This document shows, in pieces, positions 23,463-32,467 of a DNA stretch of 64,000 nucleotides; positions within the stretch are counted from its first letter, which is position 1, and each line of letters begins with the position of its first letter. The notes beneath the pieces are model-generated. The model was not told where the DNA came from. It saw nothing but the letters and a program-made list of their open reading frames with translations, and did no database searches. The stretch spans positions 26,631 to 90,630 of the forward strand of contig NZ_DASQCC010000027.1 of NCBI RefSeq assembly GCF_035634895.1. Direction: 5' to 3'. The position numbers and the translations under genes were made by a program. The DNA comes from Actinophytocola sp035634895. GTDB taxonomy: Bacteria > Actinomycetota > Actinomycetes > Mycobacteriales > Pseudonocardiaceae.

Positions 23463-25145
23463 TCAGCGCGTACAGGTGAAGCTCGACGCGGTGTTCGGGT
23501 CGCCGGCGCGATACCTGGGCCAGGCCGGATACTCGCAGAGTGGGCGAGTGCGGCCGTGGTTCACGTCGGTCACGGTCGGGTTGGTGGGCTGCTGTCCTCT
23601 CTCGACCCAGCGTTCGAGCGCCGTGAGCGAGTCCCAGCTCGCCGCGTACGCCGGTGCGCCGAAGTTCGCGTGGTTCGCGCCGGGGACGAGGTAGTACCGC
23701 ATGAACCCGTGGGTCGACGCGGGGCCGACCACGGCGCGCACCCGCTGGTAGTAGTCGTTCGTCGAGCGGTGCGAGACCAGCTCGTCCGCGGCGCCGTGGA
23801 TCAGGAGCAGCTTGCCGCCGGCGCGGGCGAACGGGCGAAGGTCAGCGTTGTTGCGGTCCTCGATCGTGGACAGGTAGCTGATCCGGTCGAGCCACTTCCC
23901 CGGATGCCGGGGATCCAGGTCGAGCGAGTTGAAGCCGGGGTCCCGGGTCAGGAAGTACTTGACCCACTGGTCCCAGTACTGCATCCCGTAGCCGCTCGTC
24001 ACCGGCATCGGGTTGGCCGGCGGGGTCGTGCCGAACCCGAGGAACGGGGTCCGCATGTCCGCCCCCGAGAGGAACGGGAAGCCCGGGTACTGGGTCTCGC
24101 CACTGGCGACCCGGTACGGCCACCTGAACGGCGTGGACATGGCGAGCACGGATCCGATCTGCGCATCTGACAGACAGGCCGGGCCGGCATCGGCGCCGCC
24201 GGGGCAGCGAAGCGTGCGCGGATCGAAGCGACAGCCGCGTTCGTTCGAGATGACGTTGTCCCGGAGGCCGTCCAGACCGTCACACGCGTTGATGACGCTG
24301 GTGTACAGCAGCCCCTGCTTCTCCACGCCGGGGAAGGCGCCGGGCCGGGACAGCACCTGTGTCAGATAACCCAGGTCCAGGATCTCGGCGAGGTTGTTCC
24401 ACGCGGGGAAGACGGAGATCACGCCGTCGAACGCCGTCGGCCACCGCTGTGCGACGACGAGGGCTTCGCGGCCGCCCGTCGAGCCTCCCGCGAAGTAGAC
24501 CTCGGCGGGGTTCGCCCCGTAGGCGCGCCGGATGAGGAACAGGCTCGCGTCGCGGGTCTTCTTGAGTGCGTCACCGGCCGCGAAGTTGCGCACCGCCTCG
24601 TCGTTCGACCCGAACGAGCCGTCCAGCGACGGCGGGGACGTCGGGCTCTGCTGGTGGCCGGAGTCGCTGCCGAACGTCGCGTACCGCCGGGCCAGCGGCA
24701 CCGGCCGGTCGGTGGGGCCGAACGGCACGTTCGACGCCACGTCGGGAATCGTGCCGTTGAAGCCGCCGCCACCGAACATCATCCCCCTGCGGTTCCAGTC
24801 GTCGGGCAGGGCGACGCGCATCTTGATGGCGGGCGCGGCCGGATCGACGGGGAGGATGTCGGCGTCGACCTGGCAGTAGGTGATCGTCTCGCCACTGATG
24901 ACCCTGGTCATGACCGAGGCCGACGTGACGCGACCGCCGGTCGTCGGCAGGCTCATGACCGAGGCCGGGATCCTCGTCTGGGCCAGCCCGGCGCAGTCCG
25001 GGTCCGCCGTCGAGTGGCCGGCTCCGGCCGGGGTCGTCGCGATGGCGGGACCGGCCCCGAGAATCCCGCCTGTCAACAGAACCATGGTCGCCAGCACGGT
25101 GAGCCGACGAGCCCTCGCGCTCCTTGCCGATCTTGTGGTGCTCAC
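23463..25145 (-). CDS. Secreted tannase / feruloyl-esterase family protein
   Basis: 560 aa. Signal peptide to about residue 40 (ending AIA). Tannase-family blocks: MMFGGGGFNGTI, YFAGGSTGGREALV (nucleophile Ser in G-x-S-x-G-G), LLIHGAADELV (Asp) and YYLVPGANHANFG (His). Fungal tannases and feruloyl esterases have Cys beside both the Ser and the His (CS-D-HC); here those positions are Gly and Ala, so the bridge is absent. It probably hydrolyses an aromatic ester outside the cell. GTG 25145 is chosen behind AGAGG; the frame continues upstream without support. Followed upstream by the MHS transporter on the same strand (32 bases), suggesting uptake of its product. Confidence 0.83.
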   Translation of the reverse strand: MSTTRSARSARARRLTVLATMVLLTGGILGAGPAIATTPAGAGHSTADPDCAGLAQTRIPASVMSLPTTGGRVTSASVMTRVISGETITYCQVDADILPVDPAAPAIKMRVALPDDWNRRGMMFGGGGFNGTIPDVASNVPFGPTDRPVPLARRYATFGSDSGHQQSPTSPPSLDGSFGSNDEAVRNFAAGDALKKTRDASLFLIRRAYGANPAEVYFAGGSTGGREALVVAQRWPTAFDGVISVFPAWNNLAEILDLGYLTQVLSRPGAFPGVEKQGLLYTSVINACDGLDGLRDNVISNERGCRFDPRTLRCPGGADAGPACLSDAQIGSVLAMSTPFRWPYRVASGETQYPGFPFLSGADMRTPFLGFGTTPPANPMPVTSGYGMQYWDQWVKYFLTRDPGFNSLDLDPRHPGKWLDRISYLSTIEDRNNADLRPFARAGGKLLLIHGAADELVSHRSTNDYYQRVRAVVGPASTHGFMRYYLVPGANHANFGAPAYAASWDSLTALERWVERGQQPTNPTVTDVNHGRTRPLCEYPAWPRYRAGDPNTASSFTCTR

Positions 25146-25177
25146 GCGAACCTCTTCTCTGAAGTTTGCCGGACCGC

Positions 25178-26566
25178 TCAGCGGTGGAGGTGCGTACCCG
25201 GGATGGCCTGCGGATCGTTGCGGACCTCGGCGGTGTTCGTCTCGGGCAGGAACCACGCGCAGACGAACGTGATCAGCCCCATGACCATGATGTAGGCGGC
25301 GACCGGCATGGTGCTGCCGGTCTTCGCGATGAGCGCCGTCATGAGGAACGGGGTGCCGCCGCTGACGATGATCGCGGACAGCTGGTAGGACAGTGACGCG
25401 CCCGAGTAGCGGACGTTGGGCGCGAACAGCTCGCCGAGGAAGCTCGCGATCGGGCCGTAGGTGAGGGTCTGGAACACGAAGCCCACCACCACGGCGACGA
25501 AGATCAGCGGCAGCGACGCGGTGTCGACGAGCCCGAAGTACGGGAACGCCCAGACGGCGACGCCCAGACCACCGATCAGGATCAGCGGCCGGCGACCCAC
25601 CTTGTCCGACAGGTGGCCGGACCAGGGGATGACCACGAGCATCGCCACGGAGCTGAGCAGCACGACCGCGAGCAGGGGGTTGCGCTCGAGTCCGAGCTTG
25701 GTGGTGCCGTAGCTCAGGAGTCCGGAGATGCTGACGTAGAAGAGGCTGTTGGTGGCCGAGAGGATCCCGCAGCCGAGAAGGATCGTCCGCCACTTGCTGC
25801 GAACAACCTTGGCCAGCGGGGCCCGGACCACCGCGCCCTCCGTCCGCGACACCTCCCGCCGCAGCTCGCGGAACTCCGGCGTGTCCTCGACCTTCGCCTG
25901 GATGTAGAGCACCACCAGGAACATCACGACGCTGAACAGGAACGGGATGCGCCAGCCCCAGCTCAGGAACGCGTCATCCGGCATCAGTCCGCTGGCGGCG
26001 ACGAAGATCAGGTTCGAGATGATCACGGCGACGGGGACGCTGGTCTGTCCGAAGGTGCCGGCGAAGCCGCGCCGCTTGGGGCCTGCGGACTCGGTGAGGA
26101 GGAGCATGATGCCGCCCCACTGGCCACCGGCGGCGAGTCCCTGCAGGAAGCGCAGCGTGACCAGCAGCGTCGGGGCGAGCGCGCCGACGCTCGTCGCGCT
26201 GGGCAGGCAGCCGATCAGGAAGGTCGCGGCTCCCATGAGCGCCAGGCAGGTGACGACGACCGGCTTGCGTCCGTACTTGTCCCCGAAGTGCCCGGCGAGC
26301 ACCCCGCCGATCGGACGCGCCACGAAGCCCGCCCAGAACGTGCTGAAGGCGAGAAGGGTGCCCGTCAGAGCGGACGAGTTCGGAAAGAACACATGGGGGA
26401 ACACCAGTGCGGCCGCGGTGCCGTAGAGGAAGAAGTCGTACCACTCGATCGAGCTTCCGATGAGGCCCGCGGCAAGCAGCTTGCGGAAGGATCGGCGCCG
26501 GGTGATGGAATCTCCGGCGCCGAGCTGGCCGGTCCGTTCGTCGGGTTGGGTGAGCGGAGTTGCCAT
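25178..26566 (-). CDS. MFS transporter, metabolite:H+ symporter (MHS) type
   Basis: 462 aa, twelve predicted membrane helices. The family is shown by SSIEWYDFFLYGTAAAL in helix 1, GHFGDKYGRKP between helices 2 and 3, RFLQGLAAGGQWGG in helix 4 and GHLSDKVGRRP in the second half. Relatives (ShiA, KgtP, ProP) import shikimate, dicarboxylates or betaines with protons. ATG 26566, behind AAGGCGG, is preferred over ATG 26605. First gene of the operon with the tannase-like enzyme; the likely cargo is an aromatic acid released by that enzyme (inference). Confidence 0.88.
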   Translation of the reverse strand: MATPLTQPDERTGQLGAGDSITRRRSFRKLLAAGLIGSSIEWYDFFLYGTAAALVFPHVFFPNSSALTGTLLAFSTFWAGFVARPIGGVLAGHFGDKYGRKPVVVTCLALMGAATFLIGCLPSATSVGALAPTLLVTLRFLQGLAAGGQWGGIMLLLTESAGPKRRGFAGTFGQTSVPVAVIISNLIFVAASGLMPDDAFLSWGWRIPFLFSVVMFLVVLYIQAKVEDTPEFRELRREVSRTEGAVVRAPLAKVVRSKWRTILLGCGILSATNSLFYVSISGLLSYGTTKLGLERNPLLAVVLLSSVAMLVVIPWSGHLSDKVGRRPLILIGGLGVAVWAFPYFGLVDTASLPLIFVAVVVGFVFQTLTYGPIASFLGELFAPNVRYSGASLSYQLSAIIVSGGTPFLMTALIAKTGSTMPVAAYIMVMGLITFVCAWFLPETNTAEVRNDPQAIPGTHLHR

Positions 26567-26631
26567 ACATGCCGCCTTAGTGAGCGGGCGAGTGATGACG
26601 GTCATATTAGGTCGCGGTTACGCTGCGATTG

Positions 26632-26652
26632 AGGTGTGGATCACCCACGCCT
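26632..26652. promoter_or_regulatory. Inverted repeat in divergent promoter region
   Basis: AGGTGTGG-ATCAC-CCACGCCT, 8-bp arms with one mismatch, lies between the divergent MHS transporter and PucR-type regulator genes. A plausible operator for that regulator; binding is inference. Confidence 0.4.
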
Positions 26653-26705
26653 AACGCCGGTTCGGTAGGTTTTTCCCCCACTCGACGCTGTGAAGGGATG
26701 GCACC

Positions 26706-28502
26706 GTGGCCACCAACCTCGATCGCGAGACGGAGTCGCGCGCGCTCGTGCGCCGGCAGCGCGAACTGGCGTCGTTGTACGCCACCGCCAAGTCGCTCAC
26801 CGCGCTGGGCGAGCTCGACGAGGTGCTGAAGTCGATCGTCCACCACGCACACGAGCTGATCGGCACCGACTTCACCTACCTCTCGCTCGTCACCCCCGAC
26901 GGCAAGCTGTCGGCACGGGCGTCGGAGGGCACGATCTCCGCCTCGTTCCTCACCGCGTCCATCCCGGCCGATGTGGGGCTCGGTGGCAAGGTGCTGGCCA
27001 CCCGGAGCCCGCACTGGGTGAGCAACTACACCGCCAGCACCCTCATCGACCACGATCCGAACTTCGACCGCCTGGTCGCCACCGAGACACTCGTCGCGCT
27101 TCTCGGTGTGCCACTGGTCATCCGAGGTGAGGTGGTGGGCGCCCTGTTCGCCGCGGACCGTGCCGAGCGTTCCTTCCAGGCCGGCGAGATCGCGCTGCTG
27201 AGCGCGTTCGCCGACCATGCCGCGGTCGCCCTCGACAACGCCCGTCTCTACGAGGCGAGCCAGTCCTCCCTGCAGGAGCTGCGGGTCGCGTACCGCAAGA
27301 TCGAGGACTACGTGGCCGTCATGGAGCGGGCACAGGCGATCCACGAAGCCCTGACCGGTGCCGTGCTGGAGGGTGGGACGCCGGACGATGTCGCGCAGCT
27401 TCTCGCCGACCAGCTGGGTGGCAGCGTCATCCTCCTCGACAGGTCCGGTGCCACCCTCGTTGGCCGGGACTCGGCGTCGAGTCGGTGTCAGCCCCCGTCG
27501 GAGACCGAGCTGGCCGCCGCGGTCGAGAACGCACGGCGCTCGGGCCGCTGCACTACCTCGGTCGACAAGGCGGGGGTCGCCCGCAGCGTGGCGTCGATCC
27601 AGGCAGGCGACAGCTACCTCGGCGCACTGGCGTGGAGCCGGGAGGCGGTCGCGGACCGCGGCGTCCAGGCCGACATGGACCTGCGGACCCTCGAGCGGGC
27701 CACCCACATCATGGGGCTGCTCATCCTCAGGGAGCGGGCCGTCGCCGAGGCCGGCGAGCGACTGAGCGGAGAGCTCCTGACCGAGCTGATGGTCGGCAGC
27801 CCCGGGATCAGCCCGACCCAGCGGGCCCGCACCCGGGCCCGCAACATCGACGCCGACCGCCTGGAGCTGGTCGTCGTCGCGGACTCACCCGCGCTGTCGT
27901 CGACCGATCTCTCCCGGCACCTGCACGACATCGCCCGGGACCGCGCCGGACTGGCCGGCGAACATCTCGGCAGGGCCACGATGATCCTCCAGAGCGCGGA
28001 CGACGACCGGACCGTCGAGGAGGTCCACCAAAGACTGCGCCGCACGCTGGGTGGCCCCGTCGTCGTCGTCGGCGAGCGGGCGGTCAACCACGACTGGTCA
28101 CAGGCCTTCTCCGTTGCCAGCCGCTGCGGAGCCGTGATGCGGGCGATCGGACACGCGGATCTCGGCGCCACGACGGGCCGGTACGCCCTCTACGCCATGA
28201 TCTTCGACACCGAACGGGTCCGCGAGCTCGACCGTTTCATCGCCGGTTCGATAGGCCCGCTCCTCGACTACGACCAGCGGCGCGGCACCGATCTCGTCGG
28301 CACCCTCAGCGCCTACTACGTCCATCGCGCCAACGTGGCGGCGACCGCCCGCGCGCTGCACGTGCACGTCAACACGCTGCTCAAGCGGCTGGACCGCGCC
28401 GGCAGCATCCTCGGCCTCGACTGGCGCCACGACAACGACCTGGAACTCCAGCTCGGGCTGCGCCTGCACCGGCTCAGACCGATCGCGGCCGCCCCGTCGT
28501 GA
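26706..28502 (+). CDS. GAF-domain transcriptional regulator with PucR-type HTH
   Basis: 598 aa. N-terminal GAF domain (about residues 20-180; LIGTDFTYLSLVTPDG, GVPLVIRGEVVGALFAAD), a coiled linker (AYRKIEDYVAVMERAQAIH), a second sensory region, and a C-terminal PucR HTH near residues 535-585 (YYVHRANVAATARALHVH, then LLKRLDRAG). Such proteins often activate aromatic or amino-acid catabolic operons in response to a small molecule. The GTG start follows GAAGGG. Divergent from the MHS transporter/tannase-like operon, its probable target. Confidence 0.85.
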   Translation: MATNLDRETESRALVRRQRELASLYATAKSLTALGELDEVLKSIVHHAHELIGTDFTYLSLVTPDGKLSARASEGTISASFLTASIPADVGLGGKVLATRSPHWVSNYTASTLIDHDPNFDRLVATETLVALLGVPLVIRGEVVGALFAADRAERSFQAGEIALLSAFADHAAVALDNARLYEASQSSLQELRVAYRKIEDYVAVMERAQAIHEALTGAVLEGGTPDDVAQLLADQLGGSVILLDRSGATLVGRDSASSRCQPPSETELAAAVENARRSGRCTTSVDKAGVARSVASIQAGDSYLGALAWSREAVADRGVQADMDLRTLERATHIMGLLILRERAVAEAGERLSGELLTELMVGSPGISPTQRARTRARNIDADRLELVVVADSPALSSTDLSRHLHDIARDRAGLAGEHLGRATMILQSADDDRTVEEVHQRLRRTLGGPVVVVGERAVNHDWSQAFSVASRCGAVMRAIGHADLGATTGRYALYAMIFDTERVRELDRFIAGSIGPLLDYDQRRGTDLVGTLSAYYVHRANVAATARALHVHVNTLLKRLDRAGSILGLDWRHDNDLELQLGLRLHRLRPIAAAPS

Positions 28503-28517
28503 GGTGCCGCGGCCGGC

Positions 28518-30197
28518 TCACGCGATACGCGTCGAGTCCCGCAGGGCGCTCTTCGACAGCTTGCCGGTGCCCGTCTTGGGCAGCGTGGGCATGAAGACGA
28601 CGTCGTCGGGCAGCCACCACTTGGCGACCATGGGGGTGATGTGTCGCAGAAGCTCGTCGGCCGTGGTGGTGGCGCCGTCGCGCAGGACGACGTAGGCGAC
28701 CGGCCGCTCCATCCACCGCGGGTCCGGGCGGGCGATCACGGCGACCTCGACGACGTCGGGATGCGAGGAGATGACGCCCTCGAGCTCGACCGAGGAGATC
28801 CACTCGCCGCCGGACTTGATCAGGTCCTTGACCCGGTCCACGATCCGCAGGTAGCCGCTGGCGTCGATGGTGGCCAGGTCGCCGGTGCGCAGCCACCCGT
28901 CGGCGGTGAAGCTGTCGCCGCCGTCCACCCGGAAGTAGCCGCCCGCCACCCAGGGGCCCGCCACCTGTACCTCGCCAACGGCGTCGCCGTCGCGCGGAAG
29001 CTCCTGGCCCGTCTCGACATCGACGATCCGCACGTTCACGAGCGGCAGGGGCTGGCCCTGGGCGGCCCGCACGGCGACCTGCTCCTCGGCGGTCGCGTCC
29101 CGGTGCTGGGTGCGCGTCCCGCCGATGACCCCGACGGGGCTGATCTCCGTCATCCCCCAGGAATGGGTGATGGGTACGCCGATCGCGGCGCGGTAGGTCT
29201 CGGACAGCGCCGGGGCGACGGCGGAGCCGCCCCCGAGCAGGAACCGGGTCGCGCTCAGGTCGTGGGCCCGCAGCTTGGGAGCCATGCTCGTCCAGACCGT
29301 GGGCACGGCGCCGGCGACGGTCACCCGCTCGGCCGCCATCAACCCCAGCAGGTGGGCGGGATTCGAGGACAGGCCGGGCAGGACCAGCGAGGCGCCGGTC
29401 ATCATCGCGCCGTAGGGAAGGCCCCAGGCGTTGGCGTGGAACATGGGCACGATCGGCATCACGACGTCGCTCTCGCACAGGCCGATGAACCCGGCGGCGA
29501 GGGTGCCGAGGCAGTGCAGGACCGTCGATCGGTGGCTGTAGAGCACGCCCTTGGGCCGTCCGGTCGTCCCGGAGGTGTAGCACAGTCCGGAGGCCAGGTT
29601 CTCGTCGGCGAGGGTGAACGTGTCCTCGAACGAGCCCGCGAACGGCTCGACCCCCTCGATCAGCTCGTCGTAGTCCAGGATCCGGGGGTCGGCCGGGATC
29701 GCCGTGTCACTGCCGTCCGGCAGCACCACCCAGTGCCGCACCTTCGGCAGCCGGTCCGCACTCGGCCAGATCCGGGGGAGCAGCTCGCGGTCGACGAAGA
29801 TCACGTCGTCCTCGGCGTGGTTGACGATGTACTCGAGGTGCTCCGCCGAGAGCCGGATGTTGATCGAGTGCAGCACCCGCTTGGTCGCCGGCACCGCGAG
29901 GTACAGCTCGAGGTGGCGCCGGGTGTTGGCCGCGAAGGTGGCCACTCGCGCGCCGACCGGGACGTCGAGCGAGTCCAGCGCGGTGCCGAGCCGGCGGGTG
30001 TTGTGGGCCACCTCGCCGTACGTGACGCGCTCGGCGCCGACGGTCGTGACCTGCTTGTGCGCGTAGAGCCGCTCGGCCCGCTCCAGGATGTGCGCGATGG
30101 TGAGCGGCCGCGGCTGCATCAGCCCGTCCATGACGTCGCCCGTCCCGGCGCCCCGAGCGGCGCCGATGACGGTGGGGACGCGGGCCTCATCAGGCAT
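28518..30197 (-). CDS. Acyl-CoA synthetase (fatty-acid or aryl-acid CoA ligase)
   Basis: 559-aa ANL-superfamily adenylating enzyme. The AMP-binding P-loop motif is YTSGTTGRPKGVLYSH at about residue 190; then ITHSWGMTEISPVG (A5), WLRTGDLATID (A8 hinge) and DLIKSGGEWISSVELE (A8-A9), with the catalytic Lys near the C-terminus in KTGTGKLSK. The sequence resembles medium/long-chain ligases (AlkK/FadD group) more than benzoate ligases, but chain specificity cannot be read. The ATG at 30197 has a weak GAAAGAG site; Met23 is an alternative. It converges on the PucR-type regulator with a 15-base gap and could activate the acid released by the tannase-like esterase. Confidence 0.87.
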   Translation of the reverse strand: MPDEARVPTVIGAARGAGTGDVMDGLMQPRPLTIAHILERAERLYAHKQVTTVGAERVTYGEVAHNTRRLGTALDSLDVPVGARVATFAANTRRHLELYLAVPATKRVLHSINIRLSAEHLEYIVNHAEDDVIFVDRELLPRIWPSADRLPKVRHWVVLPDGSDTAIPADPRILDYDELIEGVEPFAGSFEDTFTLADENLASGLCYTSGTTGRPKGVLYSHRSTVLHCLGTLAAGFIGLCESDVVMPIVPMFHANAWGLPYGAMMTGASLVLPGLSSNPAHLLGLMAAERVTVAGAVPTVWTSMAPKLRAHDLSATRFLLGGGSAVAPALSETYRAAIGVPITHSWGMTEISPVGVIGGTRTQHRDATAEEQVAVRAAQGQPLPLVNVRIVDVETGQELPRDGDAVGEVQVAGPWVAGGYFRVDGGDSFTADGWLRTGDLATIDASGYLRIVDRVKDLIKSGGEWISSVELEGVISSHPDVVEVAVIARPDPRWMERPVAYVVLRDGATTTADELLRHITPMVAKWWLPDDVVFMPTLPKTGTGKLSKSALRDSTRIA

Positions 30198-30561
30198 GGG
30201 GTTTCTCTTTCGGTCGGCGCAGCTCCGCTACCTGCCAAAGTCACCCTAAGTGAGACTCCGGGCGGACAGGAGGTGGGAATCCGCCACTCATTCGCCCATG
30301 CCGGCGGCGACTCCGCACACCCCCACGCCGGGTGATGACGCCGGCCGAATCCCTGTCCACAACGGTTCGCCGGGTCCACCGCCGAGTCGTACGCGCCCCG
30401 GCTCCGCACGCCGGTGCGGTCGCCCGCGACGATCTGGTCTGACCAGTGAATCGGTGGGTTGAAACTTCTTCAGATGGGTAATTACCAGGTCAGCTGTGGC
30501 TCGTGGCCCATGGCGGCGACCAGTTGTGGTCGCTCACGCGAGTTCGGAAGGTGCGGCGTTC
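30198..30561. other. 364-bp intergenic region
   Basis: Lies between the divergent CoA-ligase and DUF6131 genes and must hold both promoters. No gene, strong dyad or RNA was recognised. GGAAGG about 10 bases before 30562 is the ribosome site of the small membrane protein. Confidence 0.4.
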
Positions 30562-30717
30562 ATGATCATCCTAGGCCTCGTCCTACTCATCATCGGTTTC
30601 ATCGCCAAAATATCGATCCTGTGGACCATCGGGATCATCCTCGTGGTGGTTGGCGCGGTGCTGGCGTTGGTCGGCCGCACGGGTCGCAAGGTCGGTGGCC
30701 GGGCTCACTGGTTCTGA
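30562..30717 (+). CDS. DUF6131-family small membrane protein
   Basis: 51 aa: MIILGLVLLIIGFIAKI, then a second hydrophobic segment LWTIGIILVVVGAVLALVG, and a short basic tail ending AHWF. Two predicted membrane helices in a hairpin. The family is common in actinobacteria and of unknown function. The frame runs upstream, but the initiating Met is set by the conserved N-terminus. Stands alone, followed by a strong terminator. Confidence 0.8.
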   Translation: MIILGLVLLIIGFIAKISILWTIGIILVVVGAVLALVGRTGRKVGGRAHWF

Positions 30718-30758
30718 GCGGTGCGGTCCGGTGACTCCGGATCGTGAGCATTCACATG

Positions 30759-30794
30759 GCGAAGCGGGGCGTCGGAATCGGCGCCCCGCTTCGC
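30759..30794. terminator. Terminator between DUF6131 and SDR genes
   Basis: 13-bp perfect stem (GCGAAGCGGGGCG / CGCCCCGCTTCGC) with a 10-nt loop in the convergent gap; may serve both genes. Confidence 0.8.
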
Positions 30795-30828
30795 TGTGTC
30801 GTCGTGCCCGTCGTGCCGTGACGGGTCC

Positions 30829-31515
30829 TTACCAGCGCAGTACTCCGTCCTCGTCCTGGAAGGTGCCGGTCGGACCGTCCACGCCGAGGGTCGCCAGCCT
30901 CACCACGGTTCTGGCGCTCTCCTCCGGCGGCCTGCCGATCCCGAAGGCCGCGGTCATGTTGGTGGCGGTGGCGCCGGGCTCGAGCGCGTTGAACTTGATG
31001 CCCGGCTGGGACTTGGCGTACTGGATCGTCAGCATGGTCGCCGCCGCCTTGGACGCGGAGTAGAGCGCGAGCGGCAGGTGGAACTCCGGCCGGTCGGGGT
31101 TGTTCACCGCCCAGAACGACCCGGCACTGCTCGAGATGGTGACCACGGTGGGGTTCGCGGACCTGCGCAGCAGGGGAAGCGCCGCCTCCGTGACGCGCAC
31201 GATGCCCACCGCGTTGGTGTCGAAGACCCGCAGCGCCGTGGGACCGTCGGTGCCGTCGTCGCCGAGGATGCCCGCGTTGTGCACGAGCACGTCGAGCCGG
31301 CCCTCGGTCGCCTCGATCGTGGCCAGCGCGGCGGCAACCGAGGCGTCGTCGGTCACATCGAGCTGCACGAACCGGGTGCCGAGCGCCGCCGCGGCCTTCT
31401 CGCCTCGCTCGACGTCGCGTGCGCCGACGTAGACGACGTGGCCCAGCTCCAGGAGCTGTCTGGCTGTCTCGAAGCCGATGCCCTTGTTGGCGCCGGTGAT
31501 CAGTGTGACGGTCAT
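30829..31515 (-). CDS. Short-chain dehydrogenase/reductase
   Basis: 228 aa, classical SDR fold: cofactor motif TGANKGIG at residues 7-14, QLDVTDDAS, HNAGILGDDG, catalytic Ser in ISSSAG and YSASK (Tyr/Lys). An internal GAG-rich ATG at 31515 behind GAGGAG decides the start over the longer frame. Cofactor is probably NADP(H) from the basic ARD segment after strand 2, but that is uncertain. Divergent from the TetR gene with shared operators, so probably a TetR-controlled detoxification reductase. Substrate unknown. Confidence 0.88.
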   Translation of the reverse strand: MTVTLITGANKGIGFETARQLLELGHVVYVGARDVERGEKAAAALGTRFVQLDVTDDASVAAALATIEATEGRLDVLVHNAGILGDDGTDGPTALRVFDTNAVGIVRVTEAALPLLRRSANPTVVTISSSAGSFWAVNNPDRPEFHLPLALYSASKAAATMLTIQYAKSQPGIKFNALEPGATATNMTAAFGIGRPPEESARTVVRLATLGVDGPTGTFQDEDGVLRW

Positions 31516-31545
31516 GTGTCTCCTCACGAACAGGCGGCCCGCGTG

Positions 31546-31603
31546 TTCCGTAGCGATCGATACAGAACTCGACGGTAGCATTTCCGCATCGATCGCTACG
31601 GAA
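31546..31603. promoter_or_regulatory. Paired TetR operators
   Basis: TTCCGTAGCGATCGAT (31546-31561) and ATCGATCGCTACGGAA (31588-31603) are perfect 16-bp inverted copies; each contains a quasi-palindromic TAGCGATCGATA-like core. They lie between the divergent SDR and TetR genes, the right copy only 16 bases before the TetR GTG. Confidence 0.7.
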
Positions 31604-31619
31604 GAGGTAGGCTGCCGCC

Positions 31620-32228
31620 GTGGAGACGAAACAGCGCCGGCCTACCGGCCGTCCGCGAGGGTTCGACGCCGACGAGGCCCTGGAGCGCGCCCTGCTGGTC
31701 TTCTGGGAGCAGGGTTACGAGGGCGCGAGCCTCGCCAATCTGACCGCCGCGATGGGCATCTCCACCACCAGCATGTACGCGACGTTCGGCAACAAGGAGC
31801 AGCTGTTCCGCAAGGCCCTGGAGCGCTACACCGAGGGGCCGAGCGCCTACGTGGCCCGAGCCCTGGACGAGCCGACCGCGCTCGGCGTCGCCGCCGCGCT
31901 CGTGGCCGGCACCATCCGGACCACCACTCGCCCGTCACATCCCCGCGGGTGCCTGGGCGTCCAGGGCGCGCTGGCCACCAGTGACGCCGGACGCGGCGTC
32001 CGTGACCTCCTCGTCGCCTGGCGCGACAACGGCTACTGCCTCATCCAGGAGCGGTTCCAGCGAGCCGTCGACGACGGCGACCTGCCGCCGGGGACCGACC
32101 CGGCGCTGCTCGCGCGCTACGTCACCACCCTGACCGCCGGCATCGCCGTGCAGGCCGCCGGCGGCGTCGGTCGCGACGAGCTTCAGGAAATGGCCGACGC
32201 CGCCCTCCGCGGCTGGCCAGTTTCCTGA
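31620..32228 (+). CDS. TetR-family transcriptional regulator
   Basis: 202 aa. N-terminal HTH (residues 12-58): GRPRGFDADEALERALLVFW, then LTAAMGISTTSMYATFGNKEQLF. The C-terminal ligand domain has CLGVQGALATSDAG, the pattern of the TetR_C_11-like group that often controls divergent SDR or oxidoreductase genes. The GTG at 31620 directly follows the operators. It likely represses itself and the SDR gene until an electrophile or similar ligand binds (inference). Confidence 0.88.
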   Translation: METKQRRPTGRPRGFDADEALERALLVFWEQGYEGASLANLTAAMGISTTSMYATFGNKEQLFRKALERYTEGPSAYVARALDEPTALGVAAALVAGTIRTTTRPSHPRGCLGVQGALATSDAGRGVRDLLVAWRDNGYCLIQERFQRAVDDGDLPPGTDPALLARYVTTLTAGIAVQAAGGVGRDELQEMADAALRGWPVS

Positions 32229-32318
32229 GCACCGCCCGGCGGTGGCGTTGAGCGTCACCGCCGAGCGACGAGCGTCCGGGAGCGCATCCGACCGAGCCTG
32301 GCACCGAACTCCCCACCC

Positions 32319-32346
32319 GTCCATGCCGCACCTGTGCGGCATGGAC
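32319..32346. promoter_or_regulatory. 28-bp near-perfect dyad upstream of the SGNH protein
   Basis: Arms GTCCATGCCGCAC and GTGCGGCATGGAC are exact complements separated by two bases. It lies 90 bases after the TetR stop and about 120 bases before the secreted-protein gene. It could be a terminator hairpin or an operator; the tiny spacer favours a protein-binding dyad slightly. Confidence 0.5.
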
Positions 32347-32467
32347 CGTCGTGGGCGGGGCACGCCAAGATCGACGCGAAACCGTTGCTCCCTGCAACCG
32401 CTGATGGGCCGAGCGGTCGTGACCGAGAACGAGCCCGGCACGCGCTCCGGTCACTGGAGGACTAGCG

